DNA of 64,000 bases. It comes from Planctomycetota bacterium (lineage in GTDB: Bacteria > Planctomycetota > B15-G4). The DNA lies in assembly GCA_021604805.1 (NCBI GenBank), contig BQJR01000001.1, positions 496,001-560,000 on the forward strand, given 5' to 3'. The position numbers were made by a program, and so were the translations under genes. Positions 1 through 7,951 of this stretch are shown here, one piece after another (within the stretch, counting starts at the first letter, position 1; every line of letters starts with the position of its first letter). The notes under the pieces were generated by a model, which was not told the origin of the DNA, did not search any database, and saw nothing but the letters and a program-made list of their open reading frames with translations.

Positions 1-358
1 CGGTGATCGAGAGATGCAGATCCGACAACGCGCGCTCGAGCAAGCTCAGGTCGGGCTGGACAGAGATGTCGAGACTCTGCACCGACCCATCGACGAACCA
101 GACGTGCACCGAGGTCCGGCCCGTTTCCTTTCCGAGCAGCAGCACTTCGCGATCGTCGAGCAGGTTCCACCCGAGCCGGTCGGGATCTCCGACCGCCACG
201 CGCGCCACCGGGCGCTCGAACAACACACGCCGGTGCGCCCCTTCCACCAGACTGAACCAGCGAACGCTCTCAGGCGACGTTTGCGCGCTGAGCGCGCTGA
301 GGCACGCGAAGCAGACGAAGACGACGTGGCAGAGGAGCCGTGGAGAGCAAGAGATCAT
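1..358 (-). CDS. Secretin N-terminal domain protein, CpaC/RcpA-like (partial, runs off the left edge)
   Basis: Only the first 119 or so residues are in the window; the reading frame is open to base 1. A hydrophobic start ending near Ala-Gln (about residue 28) looks like a signal peptide. It is followed by the pattern of the pilus-formation protein N-terminal domain of CpaC/RcpA secretins: a self-contained run with RPVARVAVGDPDRL and then EVLLLGKETGRTSVHVWF. In the family this domain precedes BON and secretin domains of the outer-membrane ring of tad/type II-like pili. The ATG at 358 overlaps the stop of the upstream sigma factor gene (ATGA), so the two are probably translationally coupled. 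The secretin domain itself is not visible, so the call rests on the N-terminal domain only. Confidence 0.7.
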   Translation of the reverse strand, partial: MISCSPRLLCHVVFVCFACLSALSAQTSPESVRWFSLVEGAHRRVLFERPVARVAVGDPDRLGWNLLDDREVLLLGKETGRTSVHVWFVDGSVQSLDISVQPDLSLLERALSDLHLSIT

Positions 359-924
359 GATGCGCAACGCCGCGTGGCACCTGACGCTGCGGCCGGACGC
401 TCCAGCCGTTCTCGGAGCGCAGAACGCGCGCGATTCAGGCGCGAACGCACGGTCCCCACGGGGAGCGCGAGGCGCTCCGCGAGCTCCGCATACTCGAGCC
501 CTTCGAAGGCCTGGAGTTCGAGCACCTCGCGATGGGCCGGCGAGAGCTCGGCCACGGCGCGGCGGACCTCTCGGGCCTCTTCTCGACGGGCGAGGATCGC
601 GCTGGGTTCCTCGGCATGGAGGCAACGCTCGCTGTCGCTCGCTGCACACTCTTCGTGGTGACAGCGACGGCGCGCGGCGCGCAGTTGCTGCAGCGACGAC
701 TTGCGAGCGAGGTAGCAAAGCGCGCCGCGCGGGTCGGAAGGCAGCCAGCCCTTCGACCAGATACGCATGAGGGTGTCCTGCACGGCGTCGCTCGCGGAGT
801 CGGAGCACCCCAGAACGTTCGCTGCAGCACTCGTCATGCTGCGCAGGTGGGGACGGACGGATGATTCGAAAACGGCCGGGGAGACCCTGGGTGGGGAAAC
901 CGGCTGCTGCGGATAAGACGACAT
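355..924 (-). CDS. RNA polymerase sigma factor, ECF type
   Basis: A 189-residue sigma-70 family protein. Region 2 is seen around residues 20-70 (DAVQDTLMRIWSKGWLP) and region 4 around residues 120-175, with the helix-turn-helix ELSPAHREVLELQAFEGL followed by LALPVGTVRSRLNRAR. There is no region 1 or 3, as expected for the ECF group. I chose the ATG at 924 rather than more distal codons because an AGAGG Shine-Dalgarno-like sequence sits 6-7 bases upstream and the more distal extension looks like noise. Its stop overlaps the start of the secretin-like gene downstream, which suggests a regulator cotranscribed with its target. No anti-sigma gene is visible in the window; one could lie beyond the left edge. 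Confidence 0.85.
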   Translation of the reverse strand: MSSYPQQPVSPPRVSPAVFESSVRPHLRSMTSAAANVLGCSDSASDAVQDTLMRIWSKGWLPSDPRGALCYLARKSSLQQLRAARRRCHHEECAASDSERCLHAEEPSAILARREEAREVRRAVAELSPAHREVLELQAFEGLEYAELAERLALPVGTVRSRLNRARSALRERLERPAAASGATRRCAS

Positions 925-1065
925 CGGGGGACCTCTTGAGTGCTCGCAAACCGAGCCCGAAGCTCGGACGGCAACTCGACCAGGCACGAAAGCCAAGCCG
1001 GACGCGAAGGTGCGGAGCCCGTCAGCAGGTCGAGTGAACACTCGACGGCGACTGAGCTCCGCGAC

Positions 1066-1569
1066 TCAACTCACGCGAGGCGGAGAGGTCTTGGGAGACT
1101 GGCGCAACACAGCGATCCGTCGTGCGGGCGCTGTGGAGGCACGCAGGACAAGCTGCGCACCACGAGGCCTGACGACGAAGCTGGAGGCTTCGTCGGGAGC
1201 GGAGCTTCCCTTGGGCCGGCTGGCAAAAGCCAGTGCGCACGCAGTCGAGTGCGCCTCGGCGTCACTGGAAGACTCAGCACGCAGTCCGGGCACACCCACA
1301 ACGGCTGCCGGAACAGTGTTCGCAGCTTCTCGTGGGGCTGCCCCGTGCTCCTCCGGGCCCGCAGCGTCCGCATGTTCGAGCACACCATGCGTGGCGCACC
1401 ACGAGTGCGACTCCATGTGGTGCCACTGCGGCGCAAACCATCCCGCGAGGAACGCAACGAGTGCGATCCATGCCCCGGCGCGTAGGCGGTGAGGCGCGCT
1501 TAGAAACGAAAGAGCGGCAACCATGAGTTCATTCAAGAGCGATCGTGAGAGCCGGTCAAGCGTCCCCAT
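1066..1569 (-). CDS. Hypothetical membrane-anchored protein with His/Cys-rich segment
   Basis: I do not recognise a family. There is one clear hydrophobic segment (GAWIALVAFLAGWFAP, about residues 32-47 of the 167-residue version) followed directly by a His/Cys-rich stretch (WHHMESHSWCATHGVLEH) that could bind a metal. The remainder is Ala/Ser-rich and low in complexity. An alternative start at 1524 (MVAALSFLS) would put the hydrophobic segment nearer the N terminus. The region between this gene and the sigma factor (925-1065) holds no gene. The membrane segment, the absence of a better frame and GC-rich third positions support coding, but it could be a short-lived or mispredicted frame. Confidence 0.5.
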   Translation of the reverse strand: MGTLDRLSRSLLNELMVAALSFLSAPHRLRAGAWIALVAFLAGWFAPQWHHMESHSWCATHGVLEHADAAGPEEHGAAPREAANTVPAAVVGVPGLRAESSSDAEAHSTACALAFASRPKGSSAPDEASSFVVRPRGAQLVLRASTAPARRIAVLRQSPKTSPPRVS

Positions 1570-1675
1570 CGATAAAGATTACTTGGGAACTTCCACCGAC
1601 CGAGCGGCATGGCGCGAGCCCGCCCTCAGAGGATCGCCGACCTGAAGAGCTGGCTTGCGAACGTCGACGCCCCGC

Positions 1676-2104
1676 TCAGTCACAGCATTTCGAGGCGCGG
1701 CTCATCGATGACGAGGAGCACCCTCTGCCCCCATCCTCCTCAGAGTGGAGCGGGCAGCAGCCGCCTGCTTGCGCGAGTTCGTGAGCGCGTTGGAGGTCTT
1801 GCTCGAGCTCGGGAGCCTCCTGCATGCAGCAAGCCAGGCAGTCGATGAGCTTGGCGTGGAACGGGCTCGAAGCTTCGGCGAGCGAGCAGTAGACCCACAA
1901 CCCGTCTTTGCGGGTGACGACCAGCTCCGCCTCACGCAGCAATGAAAGGTGTCGAGACACCGTGGGCTGCGGCACCTCGAGCAGCGTGACCAAGTCACCG
2001 ACACACAGGTCGCCCTGATGCAGCAGGTTCAAGATGCGCAGCCGGATGGGGTGCGCGAAAGCGCTCAACAGGCTCGTGAGATGAGGTGCTTGCTCGGTGC
2101 TCAT
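1676..2104 (-). CDS. arsR: ArsR-family metalloregulator with Cys-rich tail
   Basis: A 142-residue winged-helix repressor of the ArsR/SmtB family. The DNA-recognition helix region is VPQPTVSRHLSLLREAELV (about residues 44-62), preceded by DLCVGDL. Classical As(III)-sensing ArsR proteins have ELCVCDL here, so only one of the paired cysteines is kept (Cys34). Further Cys pairs occur C-terminally (CLACC, GGCCPLH and the terminal KCCD), which may make an alternative metal or arsenite site. The gene is divergent from the ArsI-like gene, with only 56 bases between starts and a good inverted repeat between them, so it very likely represses both itself and the arsI-acr3 pair. The tail is unusual for the family. 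Confidence 0.85.
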   Translation of the reverse strand: MSTEQAPHLTSLLSAFAHPIRLRILNLLHQGDLCVGDLVTLLEVPQPTVSRHLSLLREAELVVTRKDGLWVYCSLAEASSPFHAKLIDCLACCMQEAPELEQDLQRAHELAQAGGCCPLHSEEDGGRGCSSSSMSRASKCCD

Positions 2105-2110
2105 GCCGAG

Positions 2111-2136
2111 ACTATATTCGGAAATGTGAATCTAGT
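2111..2136. promoter_or_regulatory. Candidate ArsR operator (inverted repeat)
   Basis: Arms ACTATATTC (2111-2119) and GAATCTAGT (2128-2136) are inverted repeats matching at 8 of 9 positions around an 8-base spacer. The site starts 6 bases upstream of the arsR ATG and lies 25 bases upstream of the GTG of the divergent lyase gene. ArsR/SmtB repressors bind such AT-rich imperfect dyads, and this is by far the most AT-rich stretch in the area. Position and symmetry are seen; repressor binding is inferred. Confidence 0.6.
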
Positions 2137-2160
2137 CCAGCGCCCGAATGGAGCCCTCCC

Positions 2161-2679
2161 GTGACCGACCGCTCGCCCCGCTTCCACCTCTCGCTGCGTG
2201 TGCAGCCCAAGAACGTCCCCGCTCTCGTGGACTTCTATTCCGCCGTCTTCGGTGCCTCCCCTGCCAAGCAGCACGCGGACCACGTGCAGTTCGATCTCGA
2301 GACTCCGGCGCTCAACCTCACGCTGACCCCCACCGACCGCGCCGCTCTCGGGGAGCTCGACCATCTCGGCATCCAGCTGTTCTCCGAGAGCGAACTCGGC
2401 CAGGCCCGCCAGCGCGTGCAATCGGCTGGCATGAGCGTCCGCGAAGAACCCGATGTCGACTGCTGCTACGCGAACCAGACCAAGTTCTGGGTCCAGGACC
2501 CCGAAGGCCGCGAGATCGAGTTCTTCCTGAAACACGCGAACATCGAGCAGCACGGGAACACCCAAGGCGAACAGAGTGACGACCAAGCCGAGGTGTGCTG
2601 CCCGTCCAACACCGAGCCGTCCGCTTGCTGCCCGACGACGTCCGAGTCGTCGCCCTGCTGCCCCGACACCACGGCCTGA
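2161..2679 (+). CDS. ArsI/CadI-type VOC-family dioxygenase (putative C-As lyase) with CCP-repeat tail
   Basis: A 172-residue vicinal-oxygen-chelate protein. The core (residues 1-130) begins RFHLSLRVQPKNVPALVDFY and contains DHLGIQ and VDCCYANQTKFWVQDPEG, the signature of the ArsI/CadI group, in which an adjacent Cys pair binds the organoarsenical substrate. ArsI cleaves the C-As bond of trivalent methylated or aromatic arsenicals; CadI relatives are linked to cadmium. The C-terminal 40 residues carry three CCP(S/T) elements (VCCPS, ACCPT, PCCPD) that look like an added metal-binding tail. The GTG start at 2161 is supported by GGAG at 2150-2153. It lies 6 bases upstream of acr3 and is divergent from arsR. 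Confidence 0.8.
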   Translation: MTDRSPRFHLSLRVQPKNVPALVDFYSAVFGASPAKQHADHVQFDLETPALNLTLTPTDRAALGELDHLGIQLFSESELGQARQRVQSAGMSVREEPDVDCCYANQTKFWVQDPEGREIEFFLKHANIEQHGNTQGEQSDDQAEVCCPSNTEPSACCPTTSESSPCCPDTTA

Positions 2680-2685
2680 CGAACC

Positions 2686-3792
2686 ATGAGCGCACCCGAG
2701 TGCAGCGTCGGCGGACGCCTCTCCCTCTTGGATCGGTACCTCACGCTGTGGATCTTCCTCGCGATGGCGGTGGGCGTGACCATGGGGTCACTCTTCCCCG
2801 GCGTGGTGCCCCTGCTCGACAAGCTCAGTGTGGGCACGACCTCGGTGCCCATCGCGATCGGGTTGATCCTGATGATGTACCCGCCGCTCGCGAAGGTGCG
2901 CTACGAGGAGATGGGCCGCGTGTTCCGCGACGGCCGCGTGCTGATGTTGTCGCTGGTCCAGAACTGGATCATCGGTCCGGTGCTGATGTTCGGACTTGCG
3001 GTGCTGTTCCTGCGCGACGAACCCGAGTACATGATCGGTCTCATCCTGATCGGCATCGCGCGCTGCATCGCGATGGTGATCGTGTGGAACGACTTGGCCA
3101 AGGGTGACCGCGAGTATTGCGCCGGGCTCGTCGCCTTCAACTCGATCTTCCAGGTGCTCTTCTATCCGCTCTACGCGTACGTGTTCCTCACGCTCGCGCC
3201 GGGATGGTTCGGCCTCACGGGTGTCGAGATCGACGTGTCGATGGGCGAGATCGCGCAGAGCGTCGGCATCTATCTCGGCGTGCCCTTCCTCGCCGGCTTG
3301 CTCACGCGCCTGCTGCTCGTACGAGCCAGAGGTCGCGAGTGGTACGACGGCACCTTCATCCCGCGGCTCAGCCCGCTCACGCTGGTGGCGCTGCTGTTCA
3401 CGATCATCGTGATGTTCTCGCTGAAGGGCGAGGCGATCGTGCAGCTCCCGCTCGACGTGCTGCGCATCGCGCTGCCCTTGCTGATCTACTTCTGCGTGAT
3501 GTTCCTGGTGTCCTTCTTCATGAGCCGCGCTGTCGGTTCGAAGTACGAGCAGACCGCCACGCTGTCCTTCACCGCGGCCTCGAACAACTTCGAGCTCGCC
3601 ATCGCCGTGGCGATCGCGACCTTCGGGATCGACCACGGCGCCGCGTTCGTGGCGGTGATCGGACCGCTCGTGGAGGTCCCGGTGCTCATCGCGCTCGTGG
3701 GCGTGGCGCTCAGGCTCCAGCGCAAGTACTTCCCGCAGCAATCGCTCGAACCCGACGTCACGGCCGCCCAGGACACACCGTCCACTGGCTGA
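2686..3792 (+). CDS. acr3: Arsenite efflux transporter Acr3 (BASS superfamily)
   Basis: A 368-residue polytopic membrane protein with about ten hydrophobic segments, the usual Acr3 size. The conserved Acr3 segment [20 protein letters not shown] carries the functionally essential Cys, and [10 protein letters not shown] plus the C-terminal [17 protein letters not shown] are typical of the family. It exports As(III) from the cytoplasm using the proton gradient. It follows the ArsI-like gene by 6 bases, so the two form an operon under the divergent ArsR operator. The C-terminal 15 residues after the last helix are a short polar tail. The family assignment is secure. Confidence 0.95.
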   Translation: MSAPECSVGGRLSLLDRYLTLWIFLAMAVGVTMGSLFPGVVPLLDKLSVGTTSVPIAIGLILMMYPPLAKVRYEEMGRVFRDGRVLMLSLVQNWIIGPVLMFGLAVLFLRDEPEYMIGLILIGIARCIAMVIVWNDLAKGDREYCAGLVAFNSIFQVLFYPLYAYVFLTLAPGWFGLTGVEIDVSMGEIAQSVGIYLGVPFLAGLLTRLLLVRARGREWYDGTFIPRLSPLTLVALLFTIIVMFSLKGEAIVQLPLDVLRIALPLLIYFCVMFLVSFFMSRAVGSKYEQTATLSFTAASNNFELAIAVAIATFGIDHGAAFVAVIGPLVEVPVLIALVGVALRLQRKYFPQQSLEPDVTAAQDTPSTG

Positions 3793-3816
3793 GACGCGCC
3801 GCAGTGGGCCCGCCAC

Positions 3817-5343
3817 TCAGGGAGTCGCCGGCTCCGCGAAGCGCAGCCGGTACAGATCGTGACTGAGTGCGAGCGGCGGCGTGTCACGGCGCTGGATCGC
3901 CAAGCGGCTGGGTGCGTAGAGCGGAATCACGTAGGCCTCTTCGTGCAGCTCGGCCTGCAACGCGCGCAGGCGTTCCTGGCGCGGGGCTTCACGTGGTTCA
4001 GCGGCCGCTGCGCGCACCAACTCGGTGAGCCGGTCGTGCGTGTCCCAAGCGCGCGTGCTGGTCGCAGTGGGCGCCTCGAGCGGTGGCAGGAAGCGTGCCA
4101 CGAGTGAGATCCACGGGTCGTAGGGGACGCCCCATGTCTGCTCGAGACGCAACTCGTAAGCGCCGCGGTTCAAGGCGTCGTCGTAGTCATCGGGTTGGAG
4201 CGGAAGCAGCGTGAGCGTGCACCCGTGGCGCCGCGCTTGCGCTTGCAGGCTGGCGCCGAGGAGCAGGTCGCGAGCTTCTTCGGCGCGCAAGATCAGGCGC
4301 AGTGTCTCGCTCGACGGAAACTCGCTTGCGACGGTCGCAGCCACGTCATGAGGCCGAGCGCTGGGCCACGCCGTCACGCTCGGGGCCGCCAGATTCCAAG
4401 CCGCTGCCGCTCGTCCTCGCTCCACGTCACGCACCAGTTGCTCGCGGTCGACAGTCGCTGCCACAGCACGACGAAGCTCACGCGACGGCGCGCCCTCCCC
4501 ACTTCGAAAGCTCAGGTACAGCAGCCCGGATCCGGGAGCCTCGCGCAACACGAAGCGGCGGTCTCGAGCCAGCGCTGCGAGCCGCTCGCGCGGGAGATTG
4601 CCCGCCCACGAATCCATCAAGACATCGAGTTGGCCTTGCTCGAGGAGGTCGAGCGCCGCGTGACCATCGAGGTCGCCGAGACGGCGCAACTCCAGCGTCT
4701 CCGGGCCGGAGACGTCTCCGGGGCCGTGCTCCCAACGCGCGTAATGCAACACGCTGCCGGCCTCACTCTCACCCACCAGGCGGTAGTCGCCGCTCCCGAA
4801 CGACGCGACGCGCACCCCTTGCCCGTCGACACAGCCAGGCGCCGTGACGGCGGTGGGGTTGATCGCGCACAACTCAGGCAGCAAGGCCACCGGCTCGTCG
4901 GTGTGCAGCACCAAGGTGTGTGGCCCGCGCACCTCCCAACGCGTGATGTGTGTCGCGGCGCGCAACCACGCGTGTTCGGGCAAACCCACCCAACGCCGCA
5001 GGTGAAGCGCCACGGCGCTGGCCGTCACGGGGGTGCCGTCGTGGAAACGCGCGCCTTCGCGCAACTGCAACACGAGCGCACGGTCGTCGTCTTCGAAATG
5101 CCAGGCTCTGGCCAGAGCAGGTGCGAGACGACCGGCGCCGTCGCGCTTCACGAGCGTCTCGAAGACCAGTGTCTTGGTCTCGAAACCGCCGCCGTAGGAA
5201 AACGGAGAGAGCACGGCTCCCCCACCGAGCGCGGCACGCACGCCGATGCGGAGCGCGCGCCCTTCACGTGCTGTCGACGTGCTCGTGCAGGCGCACAACC
5301 AGACCGCGACGAAAACCCAGACGCAGCCTGCGCGCAGCTTCAG
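3817..5343 (-). CDS. ABC-type solute-binding lipoprotein, family 5 (NikA/peptide-binding-like)
   Basis: An SBP_bac_5-type protein of about 508 residues. Seen are GGAVLSPFSYGGGFETKTL near the N terminus, LVLQLREGARFHDGTPVTA (the family signature) and RRAVAATVDREQLV. NikA-type members bind nickel chelates, others peptides; no permease or ATPase genes are nearby, so the ligand is unknown. The obvious TTG start at 5298 would truncate a signal sequence. An in-frame CTG at 5343, overlapping the upstream stop as CTGA, gives KLRAGCVWVFVAVWLCAC, a lipoprotein signal peptide with Cys at the lipobox. I therefore place the start at 5343, with moderate certainty. It is coupled to the upstream lipoprotein gene. 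Confidence 0.8.
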   Translation of the reverse strand: MKLRAGCVWVFVAVWLCACTSTSTAREGRALRIGVRAALGGGAVLSPFSYGGGFETKTLVFETLVKRDGAGRLAPALARAWHFEDDDRALVLQLREGARFHDGTPVTASAVALHLRRWVGLPEHAWLRAATHITRWEVRGPHTLVLHTDEPVALLPELCAINPTAVTAPGCVDGQGVRVASFGSGDYRLVGESEAGSVLHYARWEHGPGDVSGPETLELRRLGDLDGHAALDLLEQGQLDVLMDSWAGNLPRERLAALARDRRFVLREAPGSGLLYLSFRSGEGAPSRELRRAVAATVDREQLVRDVERGRAAAAWNLAAPSVTAWPSARPHDVAATVASEFPSSETLRLILRAEEARDLLLGASLQAQARRHGCTLTLLPLQPDDYDDALNRGAYELRLEQTWGVPYDPWISLVARFLPPLEAPTATSTRAWDTHDRLTELVRAAAAEPREAPRQERLRALQAELHEEAYVIPLYAPSRLAIQRRDTPPLALSHDLYRLRFAEPATP

Positions 5344-6611
5344 TGTTCAACCCCAGGCGACGCGCCGAACTCGGGGCGCTCAGGCGGATCAGGATCCGTG
5401 GGCACGCCATCCAAACCGGTGCCGGGCTCGCGCGCGAGCAACACGATGCGCCCGCCGTACCCGGAGGCGATGAGCTCCGTGGTGGCATTGCGACCATCGA
5501 GTTCGGCGCTCGCGAGCCAGTGCCCCTTGTCGCGGTCCACGAAGATCGTGCGCGCAGACCAGTCACCGCCCGCGGGCCGTGAAAGCAACTGCACCTTCTT
5601 CGAGTATCCGAAGACCGCCACAGTCTCCACCGTGGGGTCGGCATCGAAACGGCCCGCCGCCAGACCACGAGGACCTTGCGGCCCGGCGTAGATCACCTCG
5701 CGCTTCCAGGTGCTGGAGTCGAGCGCGCCTTCGAAACGCAACACGAGGCCGTCGTCCCGCGTGACGTAGAGCACCCATGCTGCGCCCGCTTCTCCGCTCC
5801 CGGGTGCGACGGCGATCCGCCCGGTGCCAACGGGCTCGCGTGAGATCAGGTGGCGTTCGAGTCCGCCGGGCTTCCACTGCAGCAACTCCACTTCACCGGT
5901 GCGACAGGCGGCCAAGATCATCGGGCGCTCGCTGTCGGCGTCGAGCACGAGCGCTTGCCGCACGCGCGCTTCGAGGTTGGCGAGCGGCGTGGCGTCGAAG
6001 TCACGTGCCCCCGAAGGCGACACGACGTAGACCTCGCCGCGCAAGGTGAACACGAGCAACTCCACGCCCTCGCGCTCGGGCATCAAGTCGTGCGCCACCA
6101 GCGTGTGGATCTCTTGCGACGGGAAGCGCGCGATGATGCGCGTGTCGAAACCGCCGTCACGCAGCGGAACGACCTGATAGAGATTGCCCTTCTTCCCGCC
6201 CGTGTAGATCTCCGCTCCGTCGACGCGCGGATCCACGTCGGCTTGCTGCAGCGCGCCGAGCCAGGCGCCGTCCTCCACCGTGAAGTTGGGCGTCCACTTG
6301 CCGCTGTAACCGGCGAGCAGCCAGCAATGCCCCTTGTCGTCGAGACCGAAGATCTCCGGCAAGGCGAAGAGCGGGAAGGCCTTGAGCGTGCCGACGGTCC
6401 ACACGCCGACGTCGCCGTTGTCGAGCACCAGACTCGCTTCCCAACCTTCACCCGCCGGCAGCGGCACCTCCGCCTTGGTGGGATCTTGCGCCGCCTGCTC
6501 CGGGACTCCAGGGCTGGCCAGCGCCACCGGCGGCCCGCTCGCACACGCGCTGAACGATGCGCAGACCAACAGCGCGGCTGCGCGCGCGAGCGAGCTTCTC
6601 GTGCTCTTCAT
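5340..6611 (-). CDS. Beta-propeller lipoprotein of unknown function
   Basis: A 423-residue protein. The N terminus (MKSTRSSLARAAALLVCASF, then SACASG) is a lipoprotein signal peptide with the lipid-accepting Cys near residue 22; this decides the ATG at 6611 over upstream codons. The remainder shows repeated beta-rich units such as LDNGDVGVWTVG, EIYTGGKKGNLYQVV, VELLVFTLRGEVYVVS and VETVAVFGYSKKVQLL, the pattern of a WD/VCBS-like propeller. No enzymatic motif is visible. Its stop overlaps the start of the solute-binding lipoprotein, so the two are probably made together and may act together at the cell surface. The function is unknown. Confidence 0.75.
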   Translation of the reverse strand: MKSTRSSLARAAALLVCASFSACASGPPVALASPGVPEQAAQDPTKAEVPLPAGEGWEASLVLDNGDVGVWTVGTLKAFPLFALPEIFGLDDKGHCWLLAGYSGKWTPNFTVEDGAWLGALQQADVDPRVDGAEIYTGGKKGNLYQVVPLRDGGFDTRIIARFPSQEIHTLVAHDLMPEREGVELLVFTLRGEVYVVSPSGARDFDATPLANLEARVRQALVLDADSERPMILAACRTGEVELLQWKPGGLERHLISREPVGTGRIAVAPGSGEAGAAWVLYVTRDDGLVLRFEGALDSSTWKREVIYAGPQGPRGLAAGRFDADPTVETVAVFGYSKKVQLLSRPAGGDWSARTIFVDRDKGHWLASAELDGRNATTELIASGYGGRIVLLAREPGTGLDGVPTDPDPPERPEFGASPGVEH

Positions 6612-6643
6612 CGTGTCGGCTCTCCACCGAGGCGTTGTGAGCC

Positions 6644-7903
6644 TCAACCTTGCGGGATGTCGGCGACGAGATCCAGGCGACGCGACACGGTGTTGCTCAC
6701 TTGCAGCTTGGATCCCGGGGTGGCACGCACCCATGCGTTGGCGTAGAGCATCACGCCCGGCATGTCGACGCCGATGTCGGGCACGACGAAGCTGGCCGAA
6801 CTGTTCAGGATCAACATCGCCGGCGAGTGCACGCTGATCAGCGTTGCCGGTGAGGGCGCAGGCAGACCGAGGTCGAGCGCGAGGAACAGCGCGGCGCTGT
6901 CCGCGGGGACATCCACGCTGAGCGTGAGTTGCGCTCCGCTCTGGATCGCCGGCGCACCGATTCCGGCGATCTGCGCCGGCTCCACGGAGAGGTGCAGCGA
7001 CCCCGGGAGCGACTCGAGTGCCAAGTCGCCGGCGAAGGCAAGCCCGGACACCGCGCCCGAGCCGCCTTGCACGCTGGCGTCACCGAACTCGAGCACACCG
7101 CCCACGTCGAGTGCGGCGCCCGCGAGTCCGCCGAGCTGCGCGTCGCCGCCACGCACGAGCGTGCCACCGTCCACGCGGAGATGCACTGCGGCACCGGAGA
7201 CGAACCGTCGCACGGCATCACCACCCGAGGGCTGCATCGAGGAGCCGTCGCCACCGAGCACTTCGGTGCGCACGAGTCGGCCGCGCACGGGACCGGAGAG
7301 ATGCAGCGCATCGCCAGCGGGCACGCCGAGGTCGTCGTCGGCATCCCAGCCTGCCAGGCGCGAGTCGATGATCTCGAAGCTGAACCCGGCGCTGCCCCCG
7401 AGATGCACACCGGCACCGAGGAAGCCGTCGCCGGGGCCGGGCTCCACCGCGCTGCCGCTCATGTGGAGGTGGAAACCGTCGGCGCCCCCCCCGATGAACA
7501 CGCCGCCGTCCACGAAGACGCCGTCGATCACGACCACGCCGGGCGACTGCTCGTTGCCGCTGATCGGCACGGCGTTGAGCGCGCTCCCGTCCCCCGCCGT
7601 GAGGTTCGAGAGCACGGCGGTGTAGCCGATGCTGGGCTCACTCACGTGCAGGTCGACGCGATCTACGACCACGCTCGCCGCATCTTCACCGAGCCCGATC
7701 ACCGACACGCCCACCTCGAAGAGGAACGGAGGGTAGTGCCCGGGCAAGAGCAGCAGTCGATCTCCGGGACGCGCCACCGCCATGGCGCTCGCCACGTTGG
7801 TGTGCGCGCTCTGCAGGCCACTCGCGTCGACCAGGATGTCGTCCGCGAAGGTCGGCGACGCTGCGGCGAGTGACACGGACAGCGCGATCAGGGTCTTGAA
7901 CAT
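6644..7903 (-). CDS. Secreted right-handed beta-helix-like protein
   Basis: 419 residues. The signal peptide MFKTLIALSVSLAAASPTFA is followed by Asp-Asp; a strong GGAGGGG lies just upstream of the ATG at 7903. The opening (ILVDASGLQSAHTNVASAMA, then PGDRLLLLPGHYPPF) is the usual start of parallel beta-helix proteins of this genome type, resembling the proteins at 21997-23307 and 25386-26681. Gly/Asp-rich short repeats follow to about residue 300. The C-terminal 110 residues form a separate beta-rich part. It lies 32 bases upstream of the lipoprotein gene at 5340-6611, on the same strand. No catalytic residues are identifiable; a structural or surface role is a guess. Confidence 0.7.
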   Translation of the reverse strand: MFKTLIALSVSLAAASPTFADDILVDASGLQSAHTNVASAMAVARPGDRLLLLPGHYPPFLFEVGVSVIGLGEDAASVVVDRVDLHVSEPSIGYTAVLSNLTAGDGSALNAVPISGNEQSPGVVVIDGVFVDGGVFIGGGADGFHLHMSGSAVEPGPGDGFLGAGVHLGGSAGFSFEIIDSRLAGWDADDDLGVPAGDALHLSGPVRGRLVRTEVLGGDGSSMQPSGGDAVRRFVSGAAVHLRVDGGTLVRGGDAQLGGLAGAALDVGGVLEFGDASVQGGSGAVSGLAFAGDLALESLPGSLHLSVEPAQIAGIGAPAIQSGAQLTLSVDVPADSAALFLALDLGLPAPSPATLISVHSPAMLILNSSASFVVPDIGVDMPGVMLYANAWVRATPGSKLQVSNTVSRRLDLVADIPQG

Positions 7904-7951
7904 GGGTCCCCTCCAGGGTGGGTCGAAGCGCGCTCACGCTTCGAAGTGTTT

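Noticed and set aside
3817..5343. Nickel uptake operon (nikABCDE)
   Set aside because: Only a binding protein is present; no permeases or ATPases adjoin, and the neighbour is a propeller lipoprotein.
4195..5691. Long open frame on the plus strand across the solute-binding and propeller lipoprotein genes
   Set aside because: Antisense shadow caused by high GC; the product has no family features and the minus-strand genes have signal peptides and domains.
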